From positions 1-5,864 of the forward strand of contig JANTGB010000157.1 in assembly GCA_024763115.1 (NCBI GenBank): a stretch of 5,864 nt of DNA, given 5' to 3'. This stretch comes from Desulfobulbaceae bacterium. GTDB lineage: Bacteria > Desulfobacterota > Desulfobulbia > Desulfobulbales > SURF-16. Under the pieces are notes generated by a model, which was not told the origin of the DNA, did no database searches, and saw only the letters and a program-made list of their open reading frames with translations. Positions 1 through 5,864 of this stretch are shown piece by piece; position 1 is the stretch's first letter, and every line of letters starts with the position of its first letter. The position numbers and the translations under genes were made by a program.

Positions 1-19
1 TCTATCGGAGTCTCCCTTT

Positions 20-84
20 GGTCGCTTACCTGCACCCTGTAACCAGTTACAATTACAGGGGTTAGCGAAGTTAGGACGCTTACC
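20..84. repeat. Imperfect palindrome with flanking direct repeats, upstream of hom
   Basis: A perfect 8-bp inverted repeat (CCCTGTAA at 35-42, TTACAGGG at 53-60) has a 10-base loop. It extends outward after a 5-base bulge through 22-29 and 61-68 with one mismatch, giving an imperfect hairpin over 22-68. An 11-base direct repeat, ggNcgcttacc, occurs at 20-30 and 74-84, and 60-70 resembles its reverse complement, so that arm could pair with either copy. No T-run follows, so it does not look like an intrinsic terminator. I do not recognise the element. A REP-like repeat or the end of a mobile element are possibilities that need a genome-wide search. Confidence 0.5.
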
Positions 85-112
85 CCATGAGTAGTTATTA
101 TCCAGGTTTATT

Positions 113-141
113 TTGACATTAGTTGACAAAGAAGGTATTTA
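113..141 (+). promoter_or_regulatory. Possible sigma-70-like promoter for hom
   Basis: A perfect TTGACA at 113-118 is followed after 17 bases by TATTTA at 136-141, a weak -10 match (3 of 6). A second TTGACA lies at 123-128, ten bases later, but has no better -10. A start near 148 would give a leader of about 35 bases before hom. The gene could also be read from an upstream promoter outside the window. Confidence 0.35.
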
Positions 142-170
142 TTTCTGTTTTTCTCGAAAAATACTTTATC

Positions 171-174
171 AGGA
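171..174 (+). promoter_or_regulatory. Ribosome binding site that sets the hom start
   Basis: AGGA lies 8 bases before the ATG at 183. This favours ATG 183 over the in-frame TTG at 123, which has no purine-rich site in front of it and would add 20 residues ahead of the Rossmann fold. The TTG also lies inside the second TTGACA box. Confidence 0.7.
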
Positions 175-182
175 ACAAAAAA

Positions 183-1493
183 ATGAAAGAAGTAAATGTA
201 GCTATAATAGGTTTCGGTACAGTGGGAAGCGGTACGGCCCAGGTAATGTATGAACAGGCGGAACGAATCCGCAAAAGGTCGGGCATCAATATTAACTTAC
301 GTAAAGTTGCCGATATTGCTGTTGATTCCCTACCCGCCCACCTGAGTAATGTTGAATTAACCAGGGATGCCGGCGAGCTCTTTAATGATCAGGAAATTGA
401 CATAATCGTTGAACTTATCGGCGGGACAACCCTGGCAAAAACCTTTATCCTTCAGGCCATGGAACATGGCAAGCATGTGGTAACCGCCAACAAGGCCCTG
501 CTTTCCGAACATGGCCGGGAAATATTTGCAGCAGCAGCGGCAAATGAAGTGGAAATCGGTTTTGAGGCCAGTGTCGGCGGCGGCATCCCCCTGATAAAAT
601 CCTTGAAAGAAGGGCTGGTTGCCAATAAAATCATGTCGATAATGGGTATAATGAACGGCACGGCAAATTATATCCTGACCCGGATGACTGATCATGGCGT
701 AAACTTTACCGAGGTGCTGAAGGATGCCCAGGAAAAAGGTTTTGCCGAAGCCGATCCCACCTATGATATTGAAGGAATTGACACCGCCCATAAGCTGGTT
801 ATCCTGATGACCATGGCCTATGGCATGAATATCGGCCTTGATGATGTTGCCATTGAAGGAATTTCCCGGATTCAGCCGGTAGATATTGATTTTGCCGGAG
901 ACTTCGGCTACCGGATCAAGCTGCTCGCTATCAGCCGCAACTACGGTGATCATGTTGAGGCCCGCGTCCATCCCACCATGGTACCGGAAAGTCATATGCT
1001 GGCCGGCATTAACGGCGCTTACAATGGAGTTCATTTTACCGGAGACATGGTTGAGGATGTCCTGCTTTATGGCTTGGGAGCCGGGAAAATGCCCACCGGC
1101 AGCGCCGTGGTTGCCGACATTGTCGATATTGCCAGGAACATAAACTATGGCTGCCTCAACCGGGTACCCTGTCTCTCCTATCTGCCGGAACATATCAGCC
1201 CCCGGCAAATAACGCCCATGGCTGAACTGCGCTGTCCCTATTATTTCCGAATTTCCACTCTGGATAAGCCCGGAGTGCTGTCAACCATTTCCGGCATCCT
1301 GGGTCGCCATGGTATCAGTCTGGAGTCGGTAATCCAGAAAGGCCGGGAACAGCAGGGCACGGTTCCCATTATCATGCGCACCTATGAGGCCCGTGAAGAC
1401 GCGGTACAGGATGCTCTGGCTGAGATCAACGCCCTGCCCACCACCACTGCCGAAACAGTAATGATCAGGATTCTGGCCGACAATGAAGAATAA
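183..1493 (+). CDS. hom: Homoserine dehydrogenase with C-terminal ACT domain
   Basis: This 436-residue enzyme reduces aspartate semialdehyde to homoserine with NAD(P)H in the cytoplasm, at the branch point to threonine and methionine. The N-terminal Rossmann fold carries G-F-G-T-V-G at residues 10-15. The conserved lysine K104 lies in TANKALLS (101-108). The substrate domain shows EASVGGGIP (128-136), NGTANYIL (158-165) and the family signature from A182 to K204, including DP at 191-192, D200 and K204, the likely catalytic pair by analogy with the yeast enzyme. An ACT domain covers about 353-430 (LDKPGVLSTISGILGRHGIS at 360-379), as in monofunctional enzymes that are often feedback-inhibited by threonine; inhibition here is inferred. 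Length is normal for the family. No aspartokinase domain is fused. ATG 183 is chosen for its ribosome site and because the family starts just before the Rossmann strand. The 3' end overlaps the next gene by 11 bases. Confidence 0.97.
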   Translation: MKEVNVAIIGFGTVGSGTAQVMYEQAERIRKRSGININLRKVADIAVDSLPAHLSNVELTRDAGELFNDQEIDIIVELIGGTTLAKTFILQAMEHGKHVVTANKALLSEHGREIFAAAAANEVEIGFEASVGGGIPLIKSLKEGLVANKIMSIMGIMNGTANYILTRMTDHGVNFTEVLKDAQEKGFAEADPTYDIEGIDTAHKLVILMTMAYGMNIGLDDVAIEGISRIQPVDIDFAGDFGYRIKLLAISRNYGDHVEARVHPTMVPESHMLAGINGAYNGVHFTGDMVEDVLLYGLGAGKMPTGSAVVADIVDIARNINYGCLNRVPCLSYLPEHISPRQITPMAELRCPYYFRISTLDKPGVLSTISGILGRHGISLESVIQKGREQQGTVPIIMRTYEAREDAVQDALAEINALPTTTAETVMIRILADNEE

Positions 1494-2685
1494 AATAATT
1501 ATCCTGGTAGGCGACGGCATGGGTGACCTGCCCCTTGCCGAGCTTGACAACCAGACCCCGCTTGAAGCGGCCCGAACCCCGGCCATGGATGAGCTGTGTC
1601 GCCGGGGGGAACTTGGTCTGCTCAAGACTATTCCCGATGGCTTTCCGCCAGGCAGCGATGTGGCCAACCTCTCTTTGCTGGGCTATCGGCCTGAACAGTT
1701 TTACACGGGCCGCTCACCCCTGGAGGCTGCCAGTATGGGGGTTGAACTGCTGAGTGATGAAGTTGCTTTTCGCTGCAACCTGGTCAATCTTGATTTTGCG
1801 GCTGACGGAACGATTACCATGGTAGATTACAGTGCCGGTCACATCAGCAGTGCCGATGCCCGGGAACTGATTCTCAGCCTGGATAAACAGACAGCCAATG
1901 ATCGGATAAAACTGTATCCGGGAGTCAGCTACCGGCATCTCCTGGTGCATAAAGGTGAAATCAAAAACCTCGGCACGGTTCCTCCGCATGATTTTACCGG
2001 CAGAAGAGTGGACAAATTCTGGCTGCGCTATCTGGCAACTCCTGAATTAAATAATTTCCTGAATGATTCCCTGGCCCTGCTGGCCGAACATCCGGTTAAT
2101 CGCAGCCGGACGGCGGCCGGCAAACTTCCGGCTAATGCGATTTGGCTCTGGGGTGAAGGTAAAGCGCCGAGGATGACAACTCTGGCAGAGCAGTACGGGA
2201 TCAGCTCGGCATTAATCTCGGCAGTCGACCTGCTGAAGGGTATTGGTGTTTATGCGGGCATGGATGTAATTGAAGTTGCCGGCGCAACCGGTTACCTGGA
2301 TACTGATTACCAGGGAAAGGTTACGGCAGCCCTGGAAGCAATCAAGACACACGATCTTGTTTTTGTTCATGTTGAAGCCCCGGATGAGACCGGACACCAG
2401 GGATTACTGGCGGAAAAAATCCAGGCTATTGAAGATTTTGATCAAAAAATAGTTAAACCCATTGTCTCCGGCCTGGACGATCAAAATTACCGGATAGTGG
2501 TCTGCATGGATCATTTTACCCCAATATCCCTGCGCACTCATGCTGATTTTCCCATTCCTTTTGTTTTCTATGATTCTCGAAACACCAAAAAGGGAAGCGG
2601 CAGAAAATATAATGAAAAAAACGGCAGGGAAAGTGATCTGTTTCTTGCCGATGGTGAAGAATTCTTTAAATATATACTATCATGA
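1483..2685 (+). CDS. apgM: Cofactor-independent phosphoglycerate mutase-like protein (proposed homoserine kinase)
   Basis: This 400-residue protein belongs to the alkaline phosphatase superfamily, COG3635 (archaeal-type 2,3-bisphosphoglycerate-independent phosphoglycerate mutase). Metal-site and catalytic motifs are complete: VGDGMGD (9-15, D11), GSDVANLSLLGY (57-68, with S58 the likely phosphorylated serine), PDETGH (300-305, D301 and H305), MDH (342-344, D343 and H344) and RTH (351-353). WLWGEGKAP (221-229) is typical of the bacterial branch. Members next to threonine genes have been proposed to act as an alternative homoserine kinase (TIGR02535). The position directly after hom, with an 11-base overlap, supports that reading, while the fold alone fits a glycolytic mutase. 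I favour homoserine kinase but cannot decide from sequence. The start is ATG 1483, with AGGA at 1467-1470 inside hom, so translation is probably coupled. Confidence 0.9.
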   Translation: MKNKIIILVGDGMGDLPLAELDNQTPLEAARTPAMDELCRRGELGLLKTIPDGFPPGSDVANLSLLGYRPEQFYTGRSPLEAASMGVELLSDEVAFRCNLVNLDFAADGTITMVDYSAGHISSADARELILSLDKQTANDRIKLYPGVSYRHLLVHKGEIKNLGTVPPHDFTGRRVDKFWLRYLATPELNNFLNDSLALLAEHPVNRSRTAAGKLPANAIWLWGEGKAPRMTTLAEQYGISSALISAVDLLKGIGVYAGMDVIEVAGATGYLDTDYQGKVTAALEAIKTHDLVFVHVEAPDETGHQGLLAEKIQAIEDFDQKIVKPIVSGLDDQNYRIVVCMDHFTPISLRTHADFPIPFVFYDSRNTKKGSGRKYNEKNGRESDLFLADGEEFFKYILS

Positions 2686-3116
2686 CGAAACTTAAAATTA
2701 ATCTGACCCCACCGGTGCACGAATGTTTCCATCGTGTTTTGTATAGTGATACGGATGCCGGGGGCGTAGTTTATAATGCCAACTATCTCCGCTTCTTTGA
2801 ACTGGGACGCAGCGAATTCATGCGTGAACTGGTTATTTCCTATAACGAAATGGAAAATCAGGGCTATATAATGCCGGTGGTGGAAAGCTATCTCCGTTTT
2901 AAAGCCCCTGCTCATTATGATGATATGCTGATAATAAAAACCGCTATCCAGGATATCAAGGAAGTTTCCTGCCGTTTTAATTATCAAATTCTTCATAAAG
3001 AAAATAATTCTCTTCTGGTCAAGGGATTTACAGTTCATGCCTCGGTTAACCGTCAGGGAAAATTAAAAAAATTACCCCATGATTTTATCGACAAACTGGT
3101 AAGGCTTAAGGTTTAA
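2682..3116 (+). CDS. YbgC/4-hydroxybenzoyl-CoA-type acyl-CoA thioesterase
   Basis: This 144-residue single hotdog-fold protein is expected to hydrolyse acyl-CoA thioesters in the cytoplasm. Residues 20-40 give the family signature: YSDTDAGGVVYNANYLRFFE at 21-40, in which D25 aligns with the catalytic Asp17 of Pseudomonas 4-hydroxybenzoyl-CoA thioesterase. A hydrophobic strand pattern follows (SYLRFKAPAHYDD at 69-81, then VSCRFNYQIL at 95-104). N32 stands where E. coli YbgC has histidine. Length is normal. The ATG overlaps the stop of the upstream gene as ATGA and has no clear Shine-Dalgarno sequence, so translation probably depends on coupling. YbgC genes often sit beside tol-pal, but no tol or pal gene is present here, so the substrate is unknown. 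Confidence 0.9.
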   Translation: MTKLKINLTPPVHECFHRVLYSDTDAGGVVYNANYLRFFELGRSEFMRELVISYNEMENQGYIMPVVESYLRFKAPAHYDDMLIIKTAIQDIKEVSCRFNYQILHKENNSLLVKGFTVHASVNRQGKLKKLPHDFIDKLVRLKV

Positions 3117-3273
3117 TTTTATCCCCCTCTCCTCTCCACCTAAAAAAGCTTTTCATTTCAACAGCTTAGACAAATCAATTCCTTCCTCGAAAATCCCTCT
3201 TAAGTAAAATTTCCATTCAAAATAAAAACCAAATAACATCTTTTTAGAATTTTTTTGGTAATATGTTGATTTT
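3117..3273 (+). other. AT-rich intergenic region with a C-rich, G-poor start
   Basis: No gene is visible here. The first part, about 3121-3140, is a pyrimidine tract almost free of G, and C exceeds G through about 3200. This could be a Rho-loading site ending the upstream operon, since no GC-rich hairpin with a T-run follows the thioesterase gene. A weak AT-rich inverted repeat (ACCAAA at 3228-3233, TTTGGT at 3254-3259, loop 20 bases) is too weak to call a terminator. Confidence 0.35.
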
Positions 3274-3302
3274 TTGACAAAAAAAATCATATCATATATT
3301 TT
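3274..3302 (+). promoter_or_regulatory. Probable sigma-70-like promoter for the PilZ-cheZ unit
   Basis: A perfect TTGACA at 3274-3279 lies in an AT-rich region. TATTTT at 3297-3302 is spaced 17 bases away (4 of 6 match), and TATATT at 3295-3300 is a better match (5 of 6) at 15 bases. Initiation near 3308 would give a leader of about 45 bases before the PilZ start at 3352. No flagellar sigma-54 or sigma-28 box was seen. Confidence 0.55.
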
Positions 3303-3351
3303 ATCACGATAGAAAGATCTTGAATCTAATTTTCTAACAGGATCATTAAAA

Positions 3352-3747
3352 ATGCCGAAAAAAAACAACTTAGATAAGAACATTGAAAGAAGGCGCTACA
3401 AACGTTTAAGAAAAAAATTTACCATGCGTTACTGTCCGGCCGAAGAGGATTTTAATTTAAATCTTATGTCAGACGCAGAAATACTGGATATCAGCGGTGG
3501 CGGTATTCGCTTTATGGCTCTGGAAAAACTGAAAAAAAATACCCAGCTGCTTATTAAATTACCCTTGAATGACTGGGGTAAAGATAAAAATGACTGGATG
3601 GAAATTTTTGCCGCAGTTGAAAGCAGGGAACTGATGATAATAGGTAAAGTTATGTGGAGTGCGGCCGGCTCAAATAACAGCAAAAGTTACGAGACGGGAA
3701 TTCGATTTATCGGCAGAATTGAACCAGGCAAAGGAGATAATTTATGA
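3352..3747 (+). CDS. Single-domain PilZ protein, likely c-di-GMP receptor
   Basis: This 131-residue soluble protein is mostly one PilZ domain. Both c-di-GMP-binding motifs are present: RxxxR as R14-R15-Y-K-R18 in a basic N-terminal stretch, and DxSxxG as D46-I-S48-G-G-G51, followed by the typical IRF strand. The C-terminal strand YETGIRFIGRI (113-123) is the usual closing PilZ pattern. There is no membrane segment or second catalytic domain, so it probably acts by binding a partner when c-di-GMP is bound. The start is supported by AGGA at 3339-3342, 9 bases before ATG. Its last codons overlap the following CheZ gene as ATGA, which makes CheZ or its target the first partner to consider. The N-terminal 20 residues are strongly basic (11 Lys or Arg). 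Confidence 0.92.
   Translation: MPKKNNLDKNIERRRYKRLRKKFTMRYCPAEEDFNLNLMSDAEILDISGGGIRFMALEKLKKNTQLLIKLPLNDWGKDKNDWMEIFAAVESRELMIIGKVMWSAAGSNNSKSYETGIRFIGRIEPGKGDNL
3731..3736 (+). promoter_or_regulatory. Strong ribosome binding site of cheZ inside the PilZ gene
   Basis: AAGGAG lies 7 bases before the cheZ ATG at 3744, within the last codons of the PilZ gene. It is the best Shine-Dalgarno match in the window and supports the ATGA-overlapping start. Efficient independent initiation is possible in addition to coupling. Confidence 0.75.
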
Positions 3748-5321
3748 ACGCAGAAAACAAACCGGATATTTATCTTGAAATGGGAACCGGTTTTTTCAGA
3801 ATTCCCACTCCCCAGGCAACCTACCATATTACAGTTCTTAATTTTACCGATACCTCGGCAACTCGTGTTGTAGAAAAGATAGTAGAAGTTGAAAATAAAT
3901 CCGATCCTGATTCTCCTGCTCCGCAGTCTCCTCATGATCAGACTGCAGAAGAAAACAACATATCCGCATCCGGTCAGGACAGCAAATTCTACCAGGAAAT
4001 TTCCCAGGAAATCTATGGTGAAATCGGCCAACTGGCCAAAAGTTTAAGTTCTACCCTGATTGACATCCCAGCCGAAGATAGAATCGGCAAAAGAGTTGAG
4101 CTTGACGAGGCAGGTGAGAAAATAGACGAGGCGAAAAATCAACTGCGCGACATTGTCGAAATGACGGAAAAGGCGGCAATGGCTATCATGGATAATGTTG
4201 AAAGTGTGCAAAGTCGAACCGATGATGTCCGCGAACTGCTATCCAAACTAAAAGACCATAAGGCCTTTCAGATACCAAACGGGGAAAAGGCGGGAGATGA
4301 AGAAAATAATGAACATAATTCACCGCTGGCCGAAGAATTAAACGGGATCAAAGAAGAAATCACCAGGGCCGGGGAACTGATAACTGCTATCCAGAGCGAG
4401 GGAAAGGATGAATCTTCACCTCCAGAGAAAATTAAGACGAAAAAAAAGACCCTTTATCTCTTTGATCTGGATGTTGTCTTTCAAACCCTGTACGAGTTAT
4501 GCACTAATGAAACAGTTAAAGATCATATTACCGGAGCCAGAGAAAAAGCCGGAGAAATTTTTGACATTAAAAAATTTCATGATGAAATCAGCGGTAAAGC
4601 CGCAGGATATGAAGCGGACGAGGATAATTTCTTTTCCGTACCCATGTCCGATGTTTTTAATGCCCTTTTAGTTGCCTGTAAAGAAAAGAGCATTTCTAAT
4701 CTGCTGCAAAAAATGGATGCGGGTCAGAGTTCAATTTTTCTCGACCAGGCCATCCCCCTTGAGGTGCCGGAAACTGAAGAAATAGAAATAGAAAACAGCA
4801 AGGAAGCTTCTTCGGCCCCGAAACCGTCTCCACCAGATCCCAGGCTGAATGAGATCAGCAAAGTTATAGATTTAAGCCTGGAAAAAATTGCTGAACTAGA
4901 AAACAAATCCATAGAGCTTCTCCAGGCACACAGCTGTACAGGTATGACCCTGGAAGATCAAAATGAAATTTTCAGCAAAATTGAGGATGCCTTCAGCGTT
5001 GCAGCTACTATTTGCAATGATGTTAACAGGATAACTGAGGCTCTAAGCTTCCAGGATCTGTCGGGCCAGCAGATCATGAAAATCATTAAACTGCTCAGTG
5101 ATTTTCAAATACAACTCCTTGGTATTGTTGTCTCCTTTGGCTCCAAATTAAAACATAAACAAGACAATGCCTATTTGACAGTAGACGAAAGCGAAAAACT
5201 GGCTCAAGAGGATGTAGATAGATATCTCAACAAATTAACAGAGAAGAAAGACATCAAAGACGGAGACGGGATGTTGGATCAGGACACAGTAAATAACATG
5301 CTTGAAGAGCTGGGATTTTAA
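3744..5321 (+). CDS. cheZ: CheZ-family CheY-phosphate phosphatase with a large insertion
   Basis: CheZ removes phosphate from CheY-P to end the chemotaxis signal. Three blocks match E. coli CheZ: the first helix (about 127-156, with IVEMTEKAAMAIMDNVE at 137-153), the active-site helix (SFQDLSGQQI at 435-444, giving D438 and Q442 as equivalents of D143 and Q147), and the C-terminal CheY-binding tail (511-525, ending LEELGF). At 525 residues it is over twice the 214 of E. coli CheZ. The excess is an N-terminal region (1-50, possibly beta-rich), an acidic Ser/Pro-rich linker (51-79) and about 230 residues between the two hairpin helices (about 157-390). That insert has charged low-complexity flanks (177-235, and 341-366 with SAPKPSPPDP) around a folded-looking core (236-340). 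No signal peptide or membrane segment is seen. CheZ identity is firm; the roles of the N-terminus and insert are unknown. Confidence 0.9.
   Translation: MNAENKPDIYLEMGTGFFRIPTPQATYHITVLNFTDTSATRVVEKIVEVENKSDPDSPAPQSPHDQTAEENNISASGQDSKFYQEISQEIYGEIGQLAKSLSSTLIDIPAEDRIGKRVELDEAGEKIDEAKNQLRDIVEMTEKAAMAIMDNVESVQSRTDDVRELLSKLKDHKAFQIPNGEKAGDEENNEHNSPLAEELNGIKEEITRAGELITAIQSEGKDESSPPEKIKTKKKTLYLFDLDVVFQTLYELCTNETVKDHITGAREKAGEIFDIKKFHDEISGKAAGYEADEDNFFSVPMSDVFNALLVACKEKSISNLLQKMDAGQSSIFLDQAIPLEVPETEEIEIENSKEASSAPKPSPPDPRLNEISKVIDLSLEKIAELENKSIELLQAHSCTGMTLEDQNEIFSKIEDAFSVAATICNDVNRITEALSFQDLSGQQIMKIIKLLSDFQIQLLGIVVSFGSKLKHKQDNAYLTVDESEKLAQEDVDRYLNKLTEKKDIKDGDGMLDQDTVNNMLEELGF
4449..4763 (+). repeat. 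Possible duplicated helical module inside the CheZ insert
   Basis: Residues 236-281 and 295-340 of the CheZ protein align without gaps. Shared spacing includes V245-F246 with V304-F305, L249 with L308, C253 with C312, I272-F273 with I331-F332, and E281 with E340. There are about 7 identities in 46 positions plus several conservative hydrophobic matches, so the duplication is suggestive only. The DNA copies (4449-4586 and 4626-4763) are not visibly similar, so any duplication would be old. Confidence 0.35.
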
Positions 5322-5359
5322 AAAAAAAGGGGGCTTTCATCATAAGATGAAAACCCCTT
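5320..5359 (-). terminator. Intrinsic terminator of the rRNA operon
   Basis: On the minus strand, AAGGGG and a GATGAAA/TTTCATC stem with a 4-base loop form a long hairpin (5327-5359, with a small internal bulge) followed at once by a run of nine T (5328 down to 5320). It starts 9 bases after the 5S 3' end and so ends the 23S-5S transcript. On the plus strand the same hairpin lacks a following T-run, so it is unlikely to terminate cheZ efficiently. The T-run overlaps the cheZ stop codon (5319-5321). Confidence 0.9.
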
Positions 5360-5368
5360 GAAATAAAT

Positions 5369-5484
5369 CCCGGCGGCGACCTACTCTCCCACACAGTTAC
5401 CCATGCAGTACCATCGGCGCTGAAAAGCTTAACTTCCGTGTTCGGAATGGTTACGGGTGTGACCTTCTCGCTATTACCACCGAA
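5369..5484 (-). rRNA. rrf: 5S ribosomal RNA
   Basis: The minus strand carries a complete bacterial 5S rRNA of about 116 bases. It contains the conserved CCGAACACGGAAGTTAAGC stretch (loop B/C region), the following CAGCGCCGATGGTACT segment, and GGGAGAGTAGG near the 3' end. The first bases (CGGTGGT) pair with the last (GCCGCCG) as helix I, and flanking U-G pairs could lengthen it, so the ends are accurate to about 2 bases. It follows the 23S gene and precedes the terminator in the usual bacterial order. Confidence 0.97.
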
Positions 5485-5662
5485 AACTGTTATATATCTT
5501 TAAAAATCCAGTCAACTCATCTTCGTCCATAAATGAACCTTCGACACTGCTGAACTTTTACTAATCAGTGCCGGAAGATATTTTTTGCTGCTCTTTGCCG
5601 GACTCTTATATCTTTAATTGAATATGTCCCTGATGATGTTGCACCGCGCTTTAAAAAAAAAT
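5485..5662 (-). other. 23S-5S spacer without tRNA
   Basis: The 178-base AT-rich spacer has no tRNA: no T-loop consensus or matching acceptor arms were seen on either strand. TATATCTTTAA occurs at 5493-5503 and 5607-5617, and the complementary AAGATAT at 5575-5581 can pair with either copy. CACTG at 5545-5549 and CAGTG at 5566-5570 form another short inverted repeat. These may mark processing stems of the precursor rRNA. Confidence 0.7.

Positions 5663-5864
<202 letters not shown>

Noticed and set aside
2..94. Plus-strand frame open from the window edge to a TAG at 92-94, possibly a gene end
   Set aside because: The 30 residues resemble no family I know, the minus strand is also open here, and the stretch is dominated by the palindrome. 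Evidence for coding is lacking.
123..182. TTG start at 123 for hom
   Set aside because: It would add 20 residues before the Rossmann fold without a ribosome site, whereas ATG 183 has AGGA 8 bases upstream and gives the normal family N-terminus.
357..1208. Long open frame on the minus strand opposite hom
   Set aside because: It is antisense to a gene with complete family motifs, its translation shows no recognisable domain, and it has no promoter or ribosome site that I can see. It reflects the codon bias of hom.
2568..3038. Minus-strand open frame opposite the thioesterase
   Set aside because: It spans the junction of two well-supported plus-strand genes and its translation has no recognisable features.
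3144..3153. AAAAGCTTTT as a terminator after the thioesterase
   Set aside because: It is a loopless AT-rich palindrome and cannot form a stable terminator hairpin.
5485..5662. A tRNA in the 23S-5S spacer
   Set aside because: The spacer is long enough, but no T-loop, anticodon arm or paired acceptor ends were found on either strand.

Overview
The window is a bacterial chromosomal segment with two short plus-strand gene groups that converge on the 3' end of a minus-strand rRNA operon. Gene content and style (a COG3635-type phosphoglycerate-mutase-like protein beside homoserine dehydrogenase, a YbgC-type thioesterase, a PilZ protein paired with a divergent CheZ, and moderate G+C with AT-rich spacers) fit a Desulfobacterota (former deltaproteobacterial) genome. 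This placement is an inference from gene content; the 23S fragment at the right edge would settle it.

Left part (1-3116): about 120 bases of non-coding DNA hold an imperfect palindrome with flanking direct repeats and a possible promoter. Three overlapping genes follow. hom (183-1493) encodes homoserine dehydrogenase with a C-terminal ACT domain. An alkaline-phosphatase-superfamily enzyme (1483-2685) is of the phosphoglycerate-mutase/proposed homoserine kinase type. A hotdog-fold acyl-CoA thioesterase (2682-3116) completes the group. The 11-base and 4-base overlaps indicate one transcript with coupled translation. hom makes homoserine, and its neighbour may supply the next step, phosphorylation to O-phosphohomoserine on the way to threonine. 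The thioesterase has no obvious link to that pathway.

Middle part (3117-5321): an AT-rich spacer of 235 bases begins with a C-rich, G-poor stretch and contains a good sigma-70-like promoter. It leads to a two-gene unit: a single-domain PilZ protein (3352-3747) and, overlapping it by ATGA, a 525-residue CheZ-family phosphatase (3744-5321). The PilZ protein has both c-di-GMP-binding motifs. The CheZ protein keeps the catalytic Asp/Gln pair and the C-terminal CheY-binding tail, but it has an extra N-terminal region and roughly 230 extra residues inserted into the helical hairpin. The pair suggests a link between c-di-GMP and CheY-phosphate signalling. The inserted region is the least explained part of the window.

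Right part (5320-5864, minus strand): the end of an rRNA operon, read right to left as the 23S rRNA 3' end, a spacer without tRNA, a complete 5S rRNA and a strong intrinsic terminator. The terminator's U-tract lies directly on the cheZ stop codon, so the two units meet end to end with no free spacer.
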